A DNA stretch of 64,000 nucleotides from Phycisphaerae bacterium (GCA_016873275.1 VGXO01000008.1:1-64000); one strand, 5' to 3'; positions 1-8,691 are shown, numbered from the stretch's first letter. Numbers and translations are program-made. The notes: a model not told the origin generated them from the sequence alone.

Positions 1-359
1 TCGCGACCGGCGTTCCAGACGATTCCCAGTCCGCGCCCGTCGGAGTACTTCGGGATGACGTGGAAGTGGACGTGCATCACCGCCTGATGCGCCGAGGCGC
101 CGTTGTTCTGCAGCACGTTGTAGGCGGTGGCGCCGGTCTCCGCGAGGATCGCCCGGCAGATGCGGGGAAGCACCCGACCGAGCGCCGCGGCGCTTGCGTC
201 GGAGAGCTGGTGAAGATGCGCCTTCGCCTCCTTCGGGATCACGAGGGCGTGCCCCGGGCTGAGCGGGGCGATGTCGAGGAAGGCGAGGACGTGCTCGTCC
301 TCGTGGAGCCGGTGGCATGGGATCTCGCCCGCGATGATCCGAGAGAAGATCGTGCTCAT
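1..359 (-). CDS. HIT family nucleotide-binding protein, 3' end cut by window edge
   Basis: Histidine-triad hydrolases cleave nucleotide-phosphoramidate and related bonds in the cytoplasm. The reading frame opens MSTIFSRIIAGEIPCHRLHE, the classic HIT N-terminus, and reaches the catalytic triad HVHFHVIPK (H-x-H-x-H) about 20 residues before the edge, so only the last few residues are missing. The start is the ATG at 357-359, chosen because a TACCTT box ends six nucleotides upstream. The gene runs divergently from nadC, with repeat DNA between them. The family assignment is firm; the physiological substrate of such single-domain HIT proteins is usually unknown. Confidence 0.93.
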   Translation of the reverse strand, partial: MSTIFSRIIAGEIPCHRLHEDEHVLAFLDIAPLSPGHALVIPKEAKAHLHQLSDASAAALGRVLPRICRAILAETGATAYNVLQNNGASAHQAVMHVHFHVIPKYSDGRGLGIVWNAGR

Positions 360-365
360 CGCCGC

Positions 366-371
366 AAGGTA
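366..371 (-). promoter_or_regulatory. -10 box of the HIT gene (leaderless)
   Basis: TACCTT on the minus strand, 6 nt before the ATG at 359. The transcript would begin at or next to the start codon. Confidence 0.55.
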
Positions 372-434
372 CCCGGCGAGCGTCGCGCGGACGGGTGCGA
401 CTTGCGGGAGAGGTAGAGACGATCTCCGCGTGCT

Positions 435-684
435 CCGCGGTCCAGATCGGACTCGAACGAGTCCTCTGATTCCGGGAGTGGACCGCGGGCGTCCCGCCCG
501 CGCCGTCGAGGTTCGTGGCGGACCCGATGCGGGCAGGATGCCCGCGGTCCAGATCGGACTCGAACGAGTCCTCTGATTCCGGGAGTGGACCGCGGGCGTC
601 CCGCCCGCGCCGTCGAGGTTCGTGGCGGACCCGATGCGGGCAGGATGCCCGCGGTCCAGATCGGACTCGAACGAGTCCTCTGAT
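435..684. repeat. 107-bp tandem repeat, about 2.3 copies
   Basis: Two nearly identical 107-bp units start at 435 and 542, and a partial third starts at 649 and runs to about 684. Each unit contains GC palindromes (GCGGGCGTCCCGCCCGC and GCGGGCAGGATGCCCGC), so each copy can fold into two hairpins. Frames through it are open on both strands only because stops are rare in such GC-rich DNA; I do not regard it as coding. Confidence 0.9.
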
Positions 685-718
685 CTCCCGCTCGTCGCGG
701 TGCTCCTCTCGGGAGAGG
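684..718. repeat. Hairpin repeat shared with the 19.56 kb tandem array
   Basis: CTCCCG...CTCGTCGCGGTGCTCCT...CGGGAGAGG forms a stem with a long loop. Nearly the same 35-bp sequence is the core of the 51-bp repeats at 19562-19735, so it is a dispersed repeat. Between it and nadC (719-823) I see nothing but the nadC promoter. Confidence 0.7.
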
Positions 719-811
719 TGAGATCGTCCAGCAGCGATGCTCGTCGCGGGGCTCCTTCGGTGGAGGGGCGCCCGGTCGGCGATCTGGCTCCTCCTCTTCG
801 TCCTCCTCCGC

Positions 812-817
812 TACCGT
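812..817 (+). promoter_or_regulatory. -10 box of nadC (leaderless)
   Basis: TACCGT lies 6 nt before the ATG at 824. It decides the start: an upstream in-frame ATG at 737 would place this box inside the gene. Confidence 0.55.
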
Positions 818-823
818 GCGGGA

Positions 824-1750
824 ATGGGAGTGTCGGACCTCGACCGCCTCGACCTGCCCGAGCTCGCGAAGCGGCTGCTCGGCTCGCCGCTCGTCGCCCG
901 GATGCTCGACCTCGCGATCGACGAGGATCTCGGGCGCGGCGACGTGACGACGGAGCTCCTCGTCGACGCCCGCGCGGTCGGCAAGGGAGGCATCGCCGCC
1001 CGCGAGCCGGGGGTGCTGGCGGGACTGCCGCTCCTCGAGGTGATCCTCCGCAAGCGGGGAGGCGCCACGCGCTTCCGCGCGACCGCGGTCGACGGCGAGC
1101 GGTTCGTCGCCGGACGGACGGTGCTCGAGCTGGAGGGCCCGCTCCGGGCGATCCTCCCGCTCGAGCGGACCATGCTGAACATCCTCGGGCGCCTGAGCGG
1201 CGTGGCGACCCACGCGGCGCGGTTCGTGGAGGCGACCGCGGGCACCAAGGCAGTCGTCTGCGACACCCGCAAGACCACGCCAGGGCTTCGGCATGCCGAG
1301 AAGTACGCGGTTCGCTGCGGCGGCGGGAGCCTGCATCGGCTCGACCTCTCCGACGCGATGCTCGTGAAGGACAACCATCTCGCGGCGCTTGATCCCGCGG
1401 GATTCGCGGCGCGGATCGAGCAGGCGGCGGCGAAGGCGAGGCGCGAGCGGGCGGTCCGGTTCGTCGAGGTGGAGGTGGACTCGCTCGCGCAGCTCGATCG
1501 GATCCTCGAGCTTCCGCCGGGCGCCGTGGACCTCGTCCTCCTCGACAACATGAACCTCGACCTCCTCCGCGAGGCGGTGCGCCGCCGCGACGCGGCGCGA
1601 CCGGGGCTGCCGCTCGAGGCGTCGGGCGGAGTCACCCTCGAGTCCGTCGCCGAGGTCGCCGCGACCGGCGTCGAGCGGGTCGCCTGCGGCGCCCTCACCA
1701 AGGACGCGACCTCGATCGACTTCGGGCTCGACCTCGAGACCTCGGCGTGA
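824..1750 (+). CDS. nadC: Nicotinate-nucleotide pyrophosphorylase (carboxylating)
   Basis: Converts quinolinate and PRPP to nicotinate mononucleotide, CO2 and pyrophosphate in de novo NAD synthesis. The 308-residue product has the usual length. Family motifs are clear: DEDLGRGDVT near residue 30, the phosphoribosyl site RKTTPGLRHAEKYAV near 149, CGGGSLHR, KDNHL, LLDNM and EASGGV near the end. The start at 824 follows the -10 box; a longer frame from 737 would add 29 unrelated residues. The birA start overlaps the stop, so the two are translated in tandem. nadB lies at the far end of this window; nadA is not present. Confidence 0.97.
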   Translation: MGVSDLDRLDLPELAKRLLGSPLVARMLDLAIDEDLGRGDVTTELLVDARAVGKGGIAAREPGVLAGLPLLEVILRKRGGATRFRATAVDGERFVAGRTVLELEGPLRAILPLERTMLNILGRLSGVATHAARFVEATAGTKAVVCDTRKTTPGLRHAEKYAVRCGGGSLHRLDLSDAMLVKDNHLAALDPAGFAARIEQAAAKARRERAVRFVEVEVDSLAQLDRILELPPGAVDLVLLDNMNLDLLREAVRRRDAARPGLPLEASGGVTLESVAEVAATGVERVACGALTKDATSIDFGLDLETSA

Positions 1751-2556
1751 CCCGGGAGCCGGCGGAGTCGCTCGAGTCATTCCGCGCGGCGATCTCGAGC
1801 GCGGCGTCGCGCGCGTCCTGGCTCCGCGCGGTCGAGGTGCTCGCGGAGGTCGGCTCGACGATGGACGCCGCCGCGGATCGACCGGTCGGCACCTTCCTCC
1901 TCGCGCTTCGGCAGACCCAAGGTCGAGGTCGGCTGGGGCGGCGATGGATCGACGACGGCGGGGGGGTCGCCTGCACCGCGGTCGCGCCGCCGGGGGATCC
2001 GCGGGAGGTCTCCATCCGCGCCGCCGTCGCGGCGGCGGAGGCGCTCGATGGATGGCTCGGCGTCGGCGTCGCGCGGCTCAAGTTCCCCAACGACCTGATG
2101 GTCGGCGAGCGGAAGATCGGGGGCATCCTGATCGTGCGGGACGACCGGCGGGCGCTCGTCGGCGTCGGGATCAACGTTCGGCAGCAGCGGTTCGACGAGG
2201 ACCTCGCCCCGACCGCGACGAGCCTCGCGATCGAGGACGCGGCGCCGAGGAGCGCCCCGCGGGAGAGGGTCGCCGCGGCGCTCCTCGCGGCGATCGACCG
2301 ATGGATGCTGGCGCCCTTCGCCCTCGTGCGGGAGGCGTGGCGCTCGCGGGATTGGCTCCGCGGGCGGCTCAGCCGATGGCAGGTCGGCGATGAGGAGCTC
2401 GCGGGGCGCGTCGTGTCGATCGACCCCGTCGAGTGGATCGAGCTCGACCTCGGATCGGGAGTGCGGCGCATTCCCGCCGCGGGCGCGACGCTCCTCGACT
2501 TCGCGCGGAAGGAGTCTGGACCGACCGGCGTCGCGCGGTCGATGGACGGTGGGTGA
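1747..2556 (+). CDS. birA: Biotin--[acetyl-CoA-carboxylase] ligase
   Basis: Activates biotin with ATP and attaches it to the biotin carboxyl carrier protein. The 269 residues contain only the catalytic and C-terminal SH3-like domains. The biotinyl-AMP loop GRGRLGRRW is near residue 60 and the conserved lysine segment KFPNDLMVGERKIGGILI near 115. The C-terminal small domain follows from about 215. No N-terminal helix-turn-helix is present, so this is a ligase that does not double as the biotin repressor. The GTG start overlaps the nadC TGA (GTGA). Confidence 0.95.
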   Translation: MTREPAESLESFRAAISSAASRASWLRAVEVLAEVGSTMDAAADRPVGTFLLALRQTQGRGRLGRRWIDDGGGVACTAVAPPGDPREVSIRAAVAAAEALDGWLGVGVARLKFPNDLMVGERKIGGILIVRDDRRALVGVGINVRQQRFDEDLAPTATSLAIEDAAPRSAPRERVAAALLAAIDRWMLAPFALVREAWRSRDWLRGRLSRWQVGDEELAGRVVSIDPVEWIELDLGSGVRRIPAAGATLLDFARKESGPTGVARSMDGG

Positions 2557-3242
2557 ACCGGCTCCGTCCCCACCGTGCGCTCGCCGCGTCCGTGCTCATC
2601 GTCCTCGGCGCGACCGCGTCGACCCACGCCTCGCCTCGACAGGTCGCGGCGGCGAGTCCCGAGCTCGTCGACATGCGCCGCCCGGTGGATCAGGGGCTCG
2701 CCGATCGGAACGTGCTGGGCACCAGCCTCCGTCGGCTGCCTCCGGAGCTCGGCTACGGTCGCTCCTTCGATCGCCTCTACGTCGATCCGCAGGATCCGGA
2801 CCAGTTCATGCGGGTGCAGGGCGGCTTGTCGATCGTCTTCCCCTCCTCGGTCTACGTGCCGACCAAGCGGGGCGTCGCGGTGGCGGTGCCGCCCTCCGCG
2901 GTCTTCCGCATCGGCAGCGCCCGCGCATCGCTCGCCGACGCCGCGGCGCCGCCGACCGGTCCGATCGACCTGCGGGCCGAGGTCGATGGATCACCGGGGA
3001 CGGCGAAGCCGATCGATGCGGCGCTCGACCTCCGGGTCGGCGAGCGGGCGTGGATCCCAGCGCCGCTGCGGACCCTCGAGCCCGAGGGGGAGGAGCCGCG
3101 GTTCGGCTACGGGGTCCCGGCGGCGGTCTTCGTCGTGGGACCGCGCGAGTCCGCGGAGCGCGGACCCCTCTTCATGGTGGACGAGGAGTACCGCCGCCGC
3201 CGGCTGGCGGCGCTCCTGCTCGGTGCCGCCGGGGCGCCGTGA
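2553..3242 (+). CDS. Secreted protein of unknown function
   Basis: A 229-residue product beginning VNRLRPHRALAASVLIVLGA, a convincing Sec signal peptide with cleavage probably after THA-S. I recognise no domain in the mature part, which is rich in beta-type sequence (SIVFPSSVYVP, VAVAVPPSAVFRIG). The GTG start overlaps the birA stop (GTGA) and sits just before the signal peptide; a longer frame from 2433 would put an arginine-rich shadow of birA in front of it, so I reject that start. It is the third gene of the nadC operon and ends three bases before the convergent gene at 3246. Confidence 0.75.
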   Translation: MNRLRPHRALAASVLIVLGATASTHASPRQVAAASPELVDMRRPVDQGLADRNVLGTSLRRLPPELGYGRSFDRLYVDPQDPDQFMRVQGGLSIVFPSSVYVPTKRGVAVAVPPSAVFRIGSARASLADAAAPPTGPIDLRAEVDGSPGTAKPIDAALDLRVGERAWIPAPLRTLEPEGEEPRFGYGVPAAVFVVGPRESAERGPLFMVDEEYRRRRLAALLLGAAGAP

Positions 3243-3245
3243 CGA

Positions 3246-3527
3246 TCAGCCCGCCGCGAGGTCAAGGCGGCTGCAGCAGGCTCCCCCGAGCTCGGAGATG
3301 ACCGTGCGGACGCCCGCGTCGAGCGCCCAGAAGCGACCATCGACGAGGTAGCGGAAGTCGAACCACGGAAGTTCGAGGCGGACGCGGGCGTGCCAGGAGC
3401 CGTCCTGACCGCGGCGCATCGCCCAGACCCGGGGCACCCCGTCGGGGCCGTGACCGTGGATCTCGACGCTCCGTGCGCAGGGGTCGTTGAACGCGAAGAC
3501 CAACTCGTCCGGGAACGCTCGTACCAT
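3246..3527 (-). CDS. Small stand-alone CBM48/E-set-like protein
   Basis: A 93-residue cytoplasmic protein that resembles the isolated N-terminal beta-sandwich of glycogen-branching and debranching enzymes: an opening VFAFNDP strand, an RVWAM..G.DGSWHARV middle, and the diagnostic WFDFRYLVDGRFWALD close to the C-terminus. No catalytic domain is attached. The start is unusually well marked for this window by GGGAGGT with 4 nt spacing before the ATG. A role in binding glycogen or an alpha-glucan enzyme is inference from the fold; C-terminal CCSR cysteines are of unknown significance. Confidence 0.7.
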   Translation of the reverse strand: MVRAFPDELVFAFNDPCARSVEIHGHGPDGVPRVWAMRRGQDGSWHARVRLELPWFDFRYLVDGRFWALDAGVRTVISELGGACCSRLDLAAG

Positions 3528-3691
3528 CTCGACCTCCCTTCGACCGTCGCCCGCGGGGCGGCGGATCGGCGGGTCTTCCGCGGTCCGAGCGTCCCGTGTC
3601 CTCCTGCTCCCCAACGCCCCGTCGATCGCCACCGACTGCCTGCGCGACGCCTTGGTGGCGCGACCTCCGGTCATCGACCAGGAGCCAGCGG

Positions 3692-5365
3692 GTGCCGCGT
3701 CGTGCCCTCGGGTTTGGCGGACTCCTCGCGTGGGTGGTTCCGGTCGTGTCGATCGCAGCGGTCGCGGCGCCGCCGGTGGTGCGCCCGCTCGAGGAGTCTC
3801 CGGTCGCGGTCGCGGGGGGCGTCGTGGTGTTCCCGGTCTCTTGGGATCCGGCGGAGGAGGCGCCGCGCACGGTCGGGGCACGGCTCGACGATGGTCGGGT
3901 CGTCGAGGGGGTGGTCGGCTGGACTCGCGCGGACGAGCCGCCCGCGCCCCGCGCGTGGAGCGCCTCCGGCCAGCGCACGACGCTCTCGAGCGAGCCGCCT
4001 CCGACCGGCGATGCGACGGGTGCATGGCTCCTCGTGCCGATGCCGGAGGGCTACCGCGGACGCCTGCGGCTCGGCGGAGGAACCGTCTCGCCACGGTGGC
4101 TCGACCCTGCGCCGACCTTCGTCCGCCCTCGCCAGCAGGTCGCGAGCAGTTCCGCCGAGGCGCGTCCGGATGAACGGCAGCCGCTCGAGTGGTGGCGCTG
4201 GGCGGTGCTTGCCGATCGGCTCGGGATCGAGCCGCCGCCGCCGGGCGGCGACGAGGCGGGACGGCTTGCCGCCCGGCACCTCGCGGAGCTCTGGCGCGCC
4301 GCGATCGCCCGCGTCGAGCGCCGCAGCCCCGGCGTCGCCGAGGAGATCCGCGAGCGCCTCACCGTCACCGTCGCCGACCTCGACTCCGACGAGCCGAGGC
4401 GCGAGGTCGCGGCATGGCTCGCCTCCCCGACGAGGACCCGCATGCTGCTCGGGATCATGCTCGATCCGGAGCGGGACGACGAGTCGGCGATGCAGGCGTC
4501 GCTCGCGTGGCTCCGGACCGAGGACGAGTTGACCATGTGGATCGAGTCGGCGCTCGCCGACCGCGTGTCCTTCGCGGTCGCGAACCCTCGACTCGACGAG
4601 GCGGTCCTCCGCTGCCGCTGGCTTGAGGGAGATCCGATTCCGGTCGCGGTGACGATCCCGCCGCGCAGCCTGCGCCGCGTGCAGGTTGATCGCCCGGTCC
4701 GCTCCTCCGGCGGCACGGCGACCGAGGGGGTGCTGGTCGTCACGCGCGGCGAGCACCGGCGGCGCCTCGACTTCGGTGCCTCGCCCGCGCTGCTCCGACC
4801 GCCCGGGCAGTCCCTCGGCGCGTTCTCGACGCGGACGAGCCTCGCGGAGGTCCAGGGCGTCGCCTTCGAGACCGCCGCGTCGCGCGGCGCCGCGGCGGAG
4901 GTGCGTCGTCGCGACCGCGAGTGGGAGGTGTTCTTCGAGTGCTTCCGCCCGAGCGATGCCAGGGAGGACGTGGTCGAGATCCGACTCGGCGGTCCGGACT
5001 CGCGGGTCCCGCTGATCCGGGTCCGCGAGCGGGGTGAGGTGGAGGCGTCCGGCGCGTCCGTCGAGCGTCGCTCCTACCCCGATCGCTGGCGAGGCCGCGT
5101 GGTGCTGCCCGCGGCCTGGCTTGCCGAGAGCTTGGTCGGGCTTCGATCGCCGGCGGTGGGGCTCTCCATCGACCGCCGCCTCGAGCTGGCGGACGGCTCG
5201 ACGGAGGTCTCCTCGATCGGACCGCCGCTGCCGCCCTGGCGACCCAACGGGGCGACCGTCGCGCTCGACCTGACGGCGTGGGAGGAGGGACCGGCGCCGG
5301 GCGGCGACGCGCCGGGCACGGACGTCGCGCCGGTCGAACCGCGTGGGTCGGGCGGCGAGTCCTGA
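3692..5365 (+). CDS. Large secreted or membrane-anchored protein of unknown function
   Basis: A product of 557 residues beginning VPRRALGFGG followed by a hydrophobic stretch (LLAWVVPVVSIAAVAA), so a signal peptide or N-terminal anchor. I recognise no domain. The body alternates beta-rich segments with a helical middle (roughly residues 170-320, WWRWAVLADRL...LAELWRAAIARVERR...EEIRERL) and ends in a low-complexity Gly/Pro/Ala tail. The GTG at 3692 is preferred because GGAG lies 7 nt upstream and the signal peptide follows directly; the frame is open further upstream to 3596. parA follows 17 bases after the stop with its own promoter. Confidence 0.75.
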   Translation: MPRRALGFGGLLAWVVPVVSIAAVAAPPVVRPLEESPVAVAGGVVVFPVSWDPAEEAPRTVGARLDDGRVVEGVVGWTRADEPPAPRAWSASGQRTTLSSEPPPTGDATGAWLLVPMPEGYRGRLRLGGGTVSPRWLDPAPTFVRPRQQVASSSAEARPDERQPLEWWRWAVLADRLGIEPPPPGGDEAGRLAARHLAELWRAAIARVERRSPGVAEEIRERLTVTVADLDSDEPRREVAAWLASPTRTRMLLGIMLDPERDDESAMQASLAWLRTEDELTMWIESALADRVSFAVANPRLDEAVLRCRWLEGDPIPVAVTIPPRSLRRVQVDRPVRSSGGTATEGVLVVTRGEHRRRLDFGASPALLRPPGQSLGAFSTRTSLAEVQGVAFETAASRGAAAEVRRRDREWEVFFECFRPSDAREDVVEIRLGGPDSRVPLIRVRERGEVEASGASVERRSYPDRWRGRVVLPAAWLAESLVGLRSPAVGLSIDRRLELADGSTEVSSIGPPLPPWRPNGATVALDLTAWEEGPAPGGDAPGTDVAPVEPRGSGGES

Positions 5366-5369
5366 TCCC

Positions 5370-5375
5370 TATACT
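5370..5375 (+). promoter_or_regulatory. -10 box of parA (leaderless)
   Basis: TATACT, the closest match to the bacterial consensus in the window, 7 nt before the ATG at 5383. Confidence 0.65.
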
Positions 5376-5382
5376 TCGCCCC

Positions 5383-6315
5383 ATGACCGACGTCCGGCAG
5401 GAGGCCGAGCGACTTCCCACGCGGGTCATGGCGCTCCTCAATCAGAAGGGTGGGGTCGGCAAGACCACCTCCACGGTGAACCTCGGCGCCGCCCTCGCCG
5501 AGGCGGGACATCGCGTGCTGCTCGTCGATCTCGATCCGCAGGGGCACCTGTCGCTCCACCTCGGGATCGACGGGGCGACCTGCGGGCCGACCATCTACGA
5601 CCTGCTGATCGATCCCGCGGTCACCCTCGACGCGACGATCCAGAAGGCGCGACCGAACCTCGACGTCGTGCCGGCGACGGTCGACCTCGCCGCCGCGGAG
5701 AGCGAGCTCGCCGGAGCGGCGGAACGTCACGCGATCCTCCGCGGCCGGCTTCGCCCGCACGTCGGGCGATGGGACTTCATCCTGCTCGACTGCCCGCCGA
5801 GCCTCGGTCTCCTGACGCTGAACGCCCTCGCGTTCGCCGACGAGGTCCTCGTGCCGATGCAGGCGCACTTCCTCGCCCTGCAGGGTCTCGGTCGGCTGCT
5901 CGAGACGGTCTCGCTCGTCGGTCGCGGCGTGAACCCCTCCCTCAAGGTCGCGGGGATCCTCCTCTGCATGCACGAGAGCCAGAGCAGCCACGGGCGCGAG
6001 GTCGTGCAGGAGCTGAAGGGATTCTTCGCCGCCGCGAAGGGAACCGCCGCCGCATGGGAGGAGGCGGTGGTGTTCCTGCCGGCGGTCCGGCGGAACATCA
6101 AGCTCGCCGAGGCGCCGAGCTTCGGGCAGACGATCCTCGACTACGCGCCGACCTGCCCCGGCGCGATGGACTACCGCACGCTCGCGACCCGGATCGTCGA
6201 GGACTGGCGGGAGCGGGTCCGTCGGCGGGCGGTCGCCGAGCCGGCGCCGGTGGTGGTCGAGACGCCGAAGCGGACCCGCCGCGCCCGCGGCGACGCGGCG
6301 GCGACCCGTGCCTGA
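5383..6315 (+). CDS. ParA/Soj-family ATPase
   Basis: A 310-residue deviant-Walker ATPase with KGGVGKTT at residues 22-29, DLDPQGH near 53 and LLDCPPSLG near 135, the layout of chromosome-partition ParA proteins. These dimerise with ATP on DNA or membranes and are reset by a ParB-type partner. No parB gene or parS-like site lies nearby. The last 35 residues are a basic tail (PKRTRRARG) that could bind DNA. The following VanZ-like gene overlaps it by 8 nt and the cluster ends in murJ, so a role in placing envelope machinery is as plausible as chromosome segregation; that is inference. Confidence 0.9.
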   Translation: MTDVRQEAERLPTRVMALLNQKGGVGKTTSTVNLGAALAEAGHRVLLVDLDPQGHLSLHLGIDGATCGPTIYDLLIDPAVTLDATIQKARPNLDVVPATVDLAAAESELAGAAERHAILRGRLRPHVGRWDFILLDCPPSLGLLTLNALAFADEVLVPMQAHFLALQGLGRLLETVSLVGRGVNPSLKVAGILLCMHESQSSHGREVVQELKGFFAAAKGTAAAWEEAVVFLPAVRRNIKLAEAPSFGQTILDYAPTCPGAMDYRTLATRIVEDWRERVRRRAVAEPAPVVVETPKRTRRARGDAAATRA

Positions 6316-7426
6316 CTCGTCCCTCGCGCGGGATGAGGTCATCGCCCGCCGGGCGTGGCGGATCGTCGCGGTGCTCTCGCTCGTCGCGTTCCTCGTGGGC
6401 ACGCACTGGCCGAGGCTGCGCCTGCCGGAGGTCGAGGGTGGAGGTCCCGCCGCCGACAAGTTCCTGCACGTCATCGCGTTCGCGCTGATGACGGTTCCGT
6501 GGTGGTGGACGGGCTGGTTCCCTCGGCTGTGGATGCTCGCGGTCCTCGGAGTCGTCGTCGCGGTGCTCGACGAGGTCACGCAGGAGATCCTGCCGATCAG
6601 CCGCTTCTTCAACGTGCAGGACCTGATGGCGGACGTCTGCGGGCTTGCCGTGGCGATCCCGATCCTCTGGTCGCTCGGACCGATGGGAGGAAAGGCGGCG
6701 CGGGACGAGCAGGCGAGGCGCGAGGCGTCGCGGCTTGGCGCCGCGGCGGTCCCGACCAACTGGCTGCACTTCGCCTGCGCCGCGGCGCTTGGCGCGATCG
6801 TCGCGGTGCCGCTCGGCGTGATGCTCGGACCCGTGATCCGCATCGACGAGGGGGTCGTGGCGATGGGGGGCGCCGCCCTCGGGGCTGCGGCGGGAGGGCT
6901 GATCGCGCTCTCGCGTGCGGCAGGTCATCGGCGGCGCCGCTGGACCGAGCCGACCTTCGCCGACGACTCGATCCCGCCGCGGTGGCGGATCGTCCGGGCG
7001 GCGATTCCCCTCCGGAGGATCGCGTCGCTCGCGTGGCGACCGGTCCTCCGATCGCTCGTCGTGGTGGTGCCGACGCTGCTCCTGCTCCGCGCGGCGGAGC
7101 AGGCGATCTTCGCCGGGGTGACGCCCCCGAAGGACCGCGAGGAAGGTCTCCTCGATGGTCTCGATCCCATGACCCGCGCGGCGATCGCGATCGTGGTCAT
7201 CTCGCTCGGCGCCGCATGGGCGATCCGCGCGACGCGGCTCCGCGTGGCGTCGATCCTCGATGCCGGCGACCGCCGGTGCGTGGCGTGCGGCGCCGACCTC
7301 CGCGCGGCGCAGCCCGGCGTGGAGGCGGGGATCGCCCTCGGACGGTGCCCAGGCTGCGGCGGCGCGTTCATCGCGAGGAGCCCGCGGTTGCCGAGTTCCG
7401 CGTCGCCCGCGACCATGCCGGGATGA
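6308..7426 (+). CDS. VanZ-like membrane protein with C-terminal zinc ribbon
   Basis: A 372-residue polytopic membrane protein. Residues 15-125 match the VanZ-like fold: a first TM helix, GTHWP, DKFLHVIAFALMT, and a helix carrying DEVTQEILPISRFFNVQDLMADVCG. Three or four more TM segments follow (about 145-200 and 245-310). The cytoplasmic tail carries two CxxC pairs, CVACG and CPGCG, spaced like a rubredoxin-type zinc ribbon. The VanZ half and the ribbon look like a fusion. The GTG start overlaps parA by 8 nt; the next gene overlaps by ATGA. Confidence 0.8.
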   Translation: MPDSSLARDEVIARRAWRIVAVLSLVAFLVGTHWPRLRLPEVEGGGPAADKFLHVIAFALMTVPWWWTGWFPRLWMLAVLGVVVAVLDEVTQEILPISRFFNVQDLMADVCGLAVAIPILWSLGPMGGKAARDEQARREASRLGAAAVPTNWLHFACAAALGAIVAVPLGVMLGPVIRIDEGVVAMGGAALGAAAGGLIALSRAAGHRRRRWTEPTFADDSIPPRWRIVRAAIPLRRIASLAWRPVLRSLVVVVPTLLLLRAAEQAIFAGVTPPKDREEGLLDGLDPMTRAAIAIVVISLGAAWAIRATRLRVASILDAGDRRCVACGADLRAAQPGVEAGIALGRCPGCGGAFIARSPRLPSSASPATMPG

Positions 7427-8691
7427 GCGAGTCGGCGGTGCGCATCGCGATCGTGGGCGCCGGGATCAGCGGGCTCTCCTGCGCGCTGCGGGTGCAGGAG
7501 CTCGGTGGCTCGCCCGTGCTCATCGACGCCAACTCTCGGGTCGGCGGCCGCGTCGCGACCGAGCCAAGTCATGGCTTCCTCATCGACCGCGGCTTCGCGA
7601 TCCTGCTCGTCGCCTATCCGGAGGCGCGGCGCCTGCTCGACCATGAGCGGCTGCGGCTTCGGCGCTTCGAGCCGGGCGCGCTCGTGTGGGACGGTCGCGC
7701 CTTCCGTCTCGTCCCGCATCCGCTGCGGCGACCGCTCGCGGCGGTCCGGGCGGTCCTCTCGGGCGTGGTGGGCGTGCGCGACGCGGCGGCGGTGCTGCCG
7801 CTGGCGATCCGCGCGGTCCTGCGGCGCCCCGCGTTCCCCCGCGTGGCGGGTCGAAGCGTCGCCGACACCATCGCCCGCGGCATGCGGCCGACGTTCGTCG
7901 AGTCGTTCCTGCGGAGCTTCTTCGGCGGCGTCTTCCTCGACCGCTCGCTCGGCACCGACCTCGGGCAGCTCGAGTTCTGCCTCTCGATGTTCGCCGCGGG
8001 CGCGGCGGCGGTGCCCTCCGGCGGCATGGCGGAGATCCCCCGTCAGATGGCCGCCGACCTTCCTCCCGGCTCCTTCCGCCTCGGCAGCCGGGCGGTCGCG
8101 GTGGATGGGCAGGGAGTGACGCTCGCCGATGGCGGGCGGGAGCCGGCGGACGCGGTGGTCGTCGCCACCGAGATGGACGAGTGCGGTCGCCTGCTCGGCG
8201 AGAAGACCTCCCCGCGACCGTGGCAGTCGACCGCCATGCTCGCCTTCGACCTTCCCGCCGAGGAGGCGGGTCGGGGGATCCTGCTCCTCGACGGCACCGG
8301 CGAGGGTCCGATCAACCACGCCTGCTTCATCTCCTCGGTCGCCCCGAACTACGCGCCGTCGGGACGCGGGCTCCTCTACGCGAACGTGGTCGATCCGGAG
8401 GCGCTCGCGCTGGGCGATCCGGACCTCGCGGCGCGGGCGAGGTCGCAGCTCGCCCGTTGGTTCCCGACCTCGCGGGTCTCCGACTGGTCGCTCCGGCGAG
8501 TGGTCCGGATCGCGCGGGCGCTGCCCCGCCAGCATCCCGAGGACCTCGCTGCGCCGCGACCGACGCAGGTCGCGCCGCGGCTCTTCCGCTGCGGCGACCA
8601 CCTCGCCGACGGCTCGCTGAACGGCGCGATGCGGAGCGGTCGCCTCGCGGCGGACGCCGCCGTCGCGGCGGCGCGCGGGGCGAGGTCGTAG
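7423..8691 (+). CDS. FAD-dependent amine oxidase/phytoene desaturase-like protein
   Basis: A flavoprotein of 422 residues. The N-terminal Rossmann motif GAGISGLSCALRVQELGG (residues 11-28) with IDANSRVGGRV following it is the dinucleotide-binding signature of the monoamine oxidase/protoporphyrinogen oxidase/phytoene desaturase superfamily, and CGDHLADGSLNGAMRSGRLAA near the end is the matching C-terminal FAD contact. The substrate cannot be read from sequence. The ATG overlaps the preceding stop (ATGA). Most bacterial relatives of this size act on hydrophobic amines or isoprenoids. Confidence 0.85.
   Translation: MSESAVRIAIVGAGISGLSCALRVQELGGSPVLIDANSRVGGRVATEPSHGFLIDRGFAILLVAYPEARRLLDHERLRLRRFEPGALVWDGRAFRLVPHPLRRPLAAVRAVLSGVVGVRDAAAVLPLAIRAVLRRPAFPRVAGRSVADTIARGMRPTFVESFLRSFFGGVFLDRSLGTDLGQLEFCLSMFAAGAAAVPSGGMAEIPRQMAADLPPGSFRLGSRAVAVDGQGVTLADGGREPADAVVVATEMDECGRLLGEKTSPRPWQSTAMLAFDLPAEEAGRGILLLDGTGEGPINHACFISSVAPNYAPSGRGLLYANVVDPEALALGDPDLAARARSQLARWFPTSRVSDWSLRRVVRIARALPRQHPEDLAAPRPTQVAPRLFRCGDHLADGSLNGAMRSGRLAADAAVAAARGARS

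Noticed and set aside
5366-6315. Chromosome replication origin/partition locus
   Set aside because: parA is present but parB, parS, dnaA boxes, gidA and dnaN are not.
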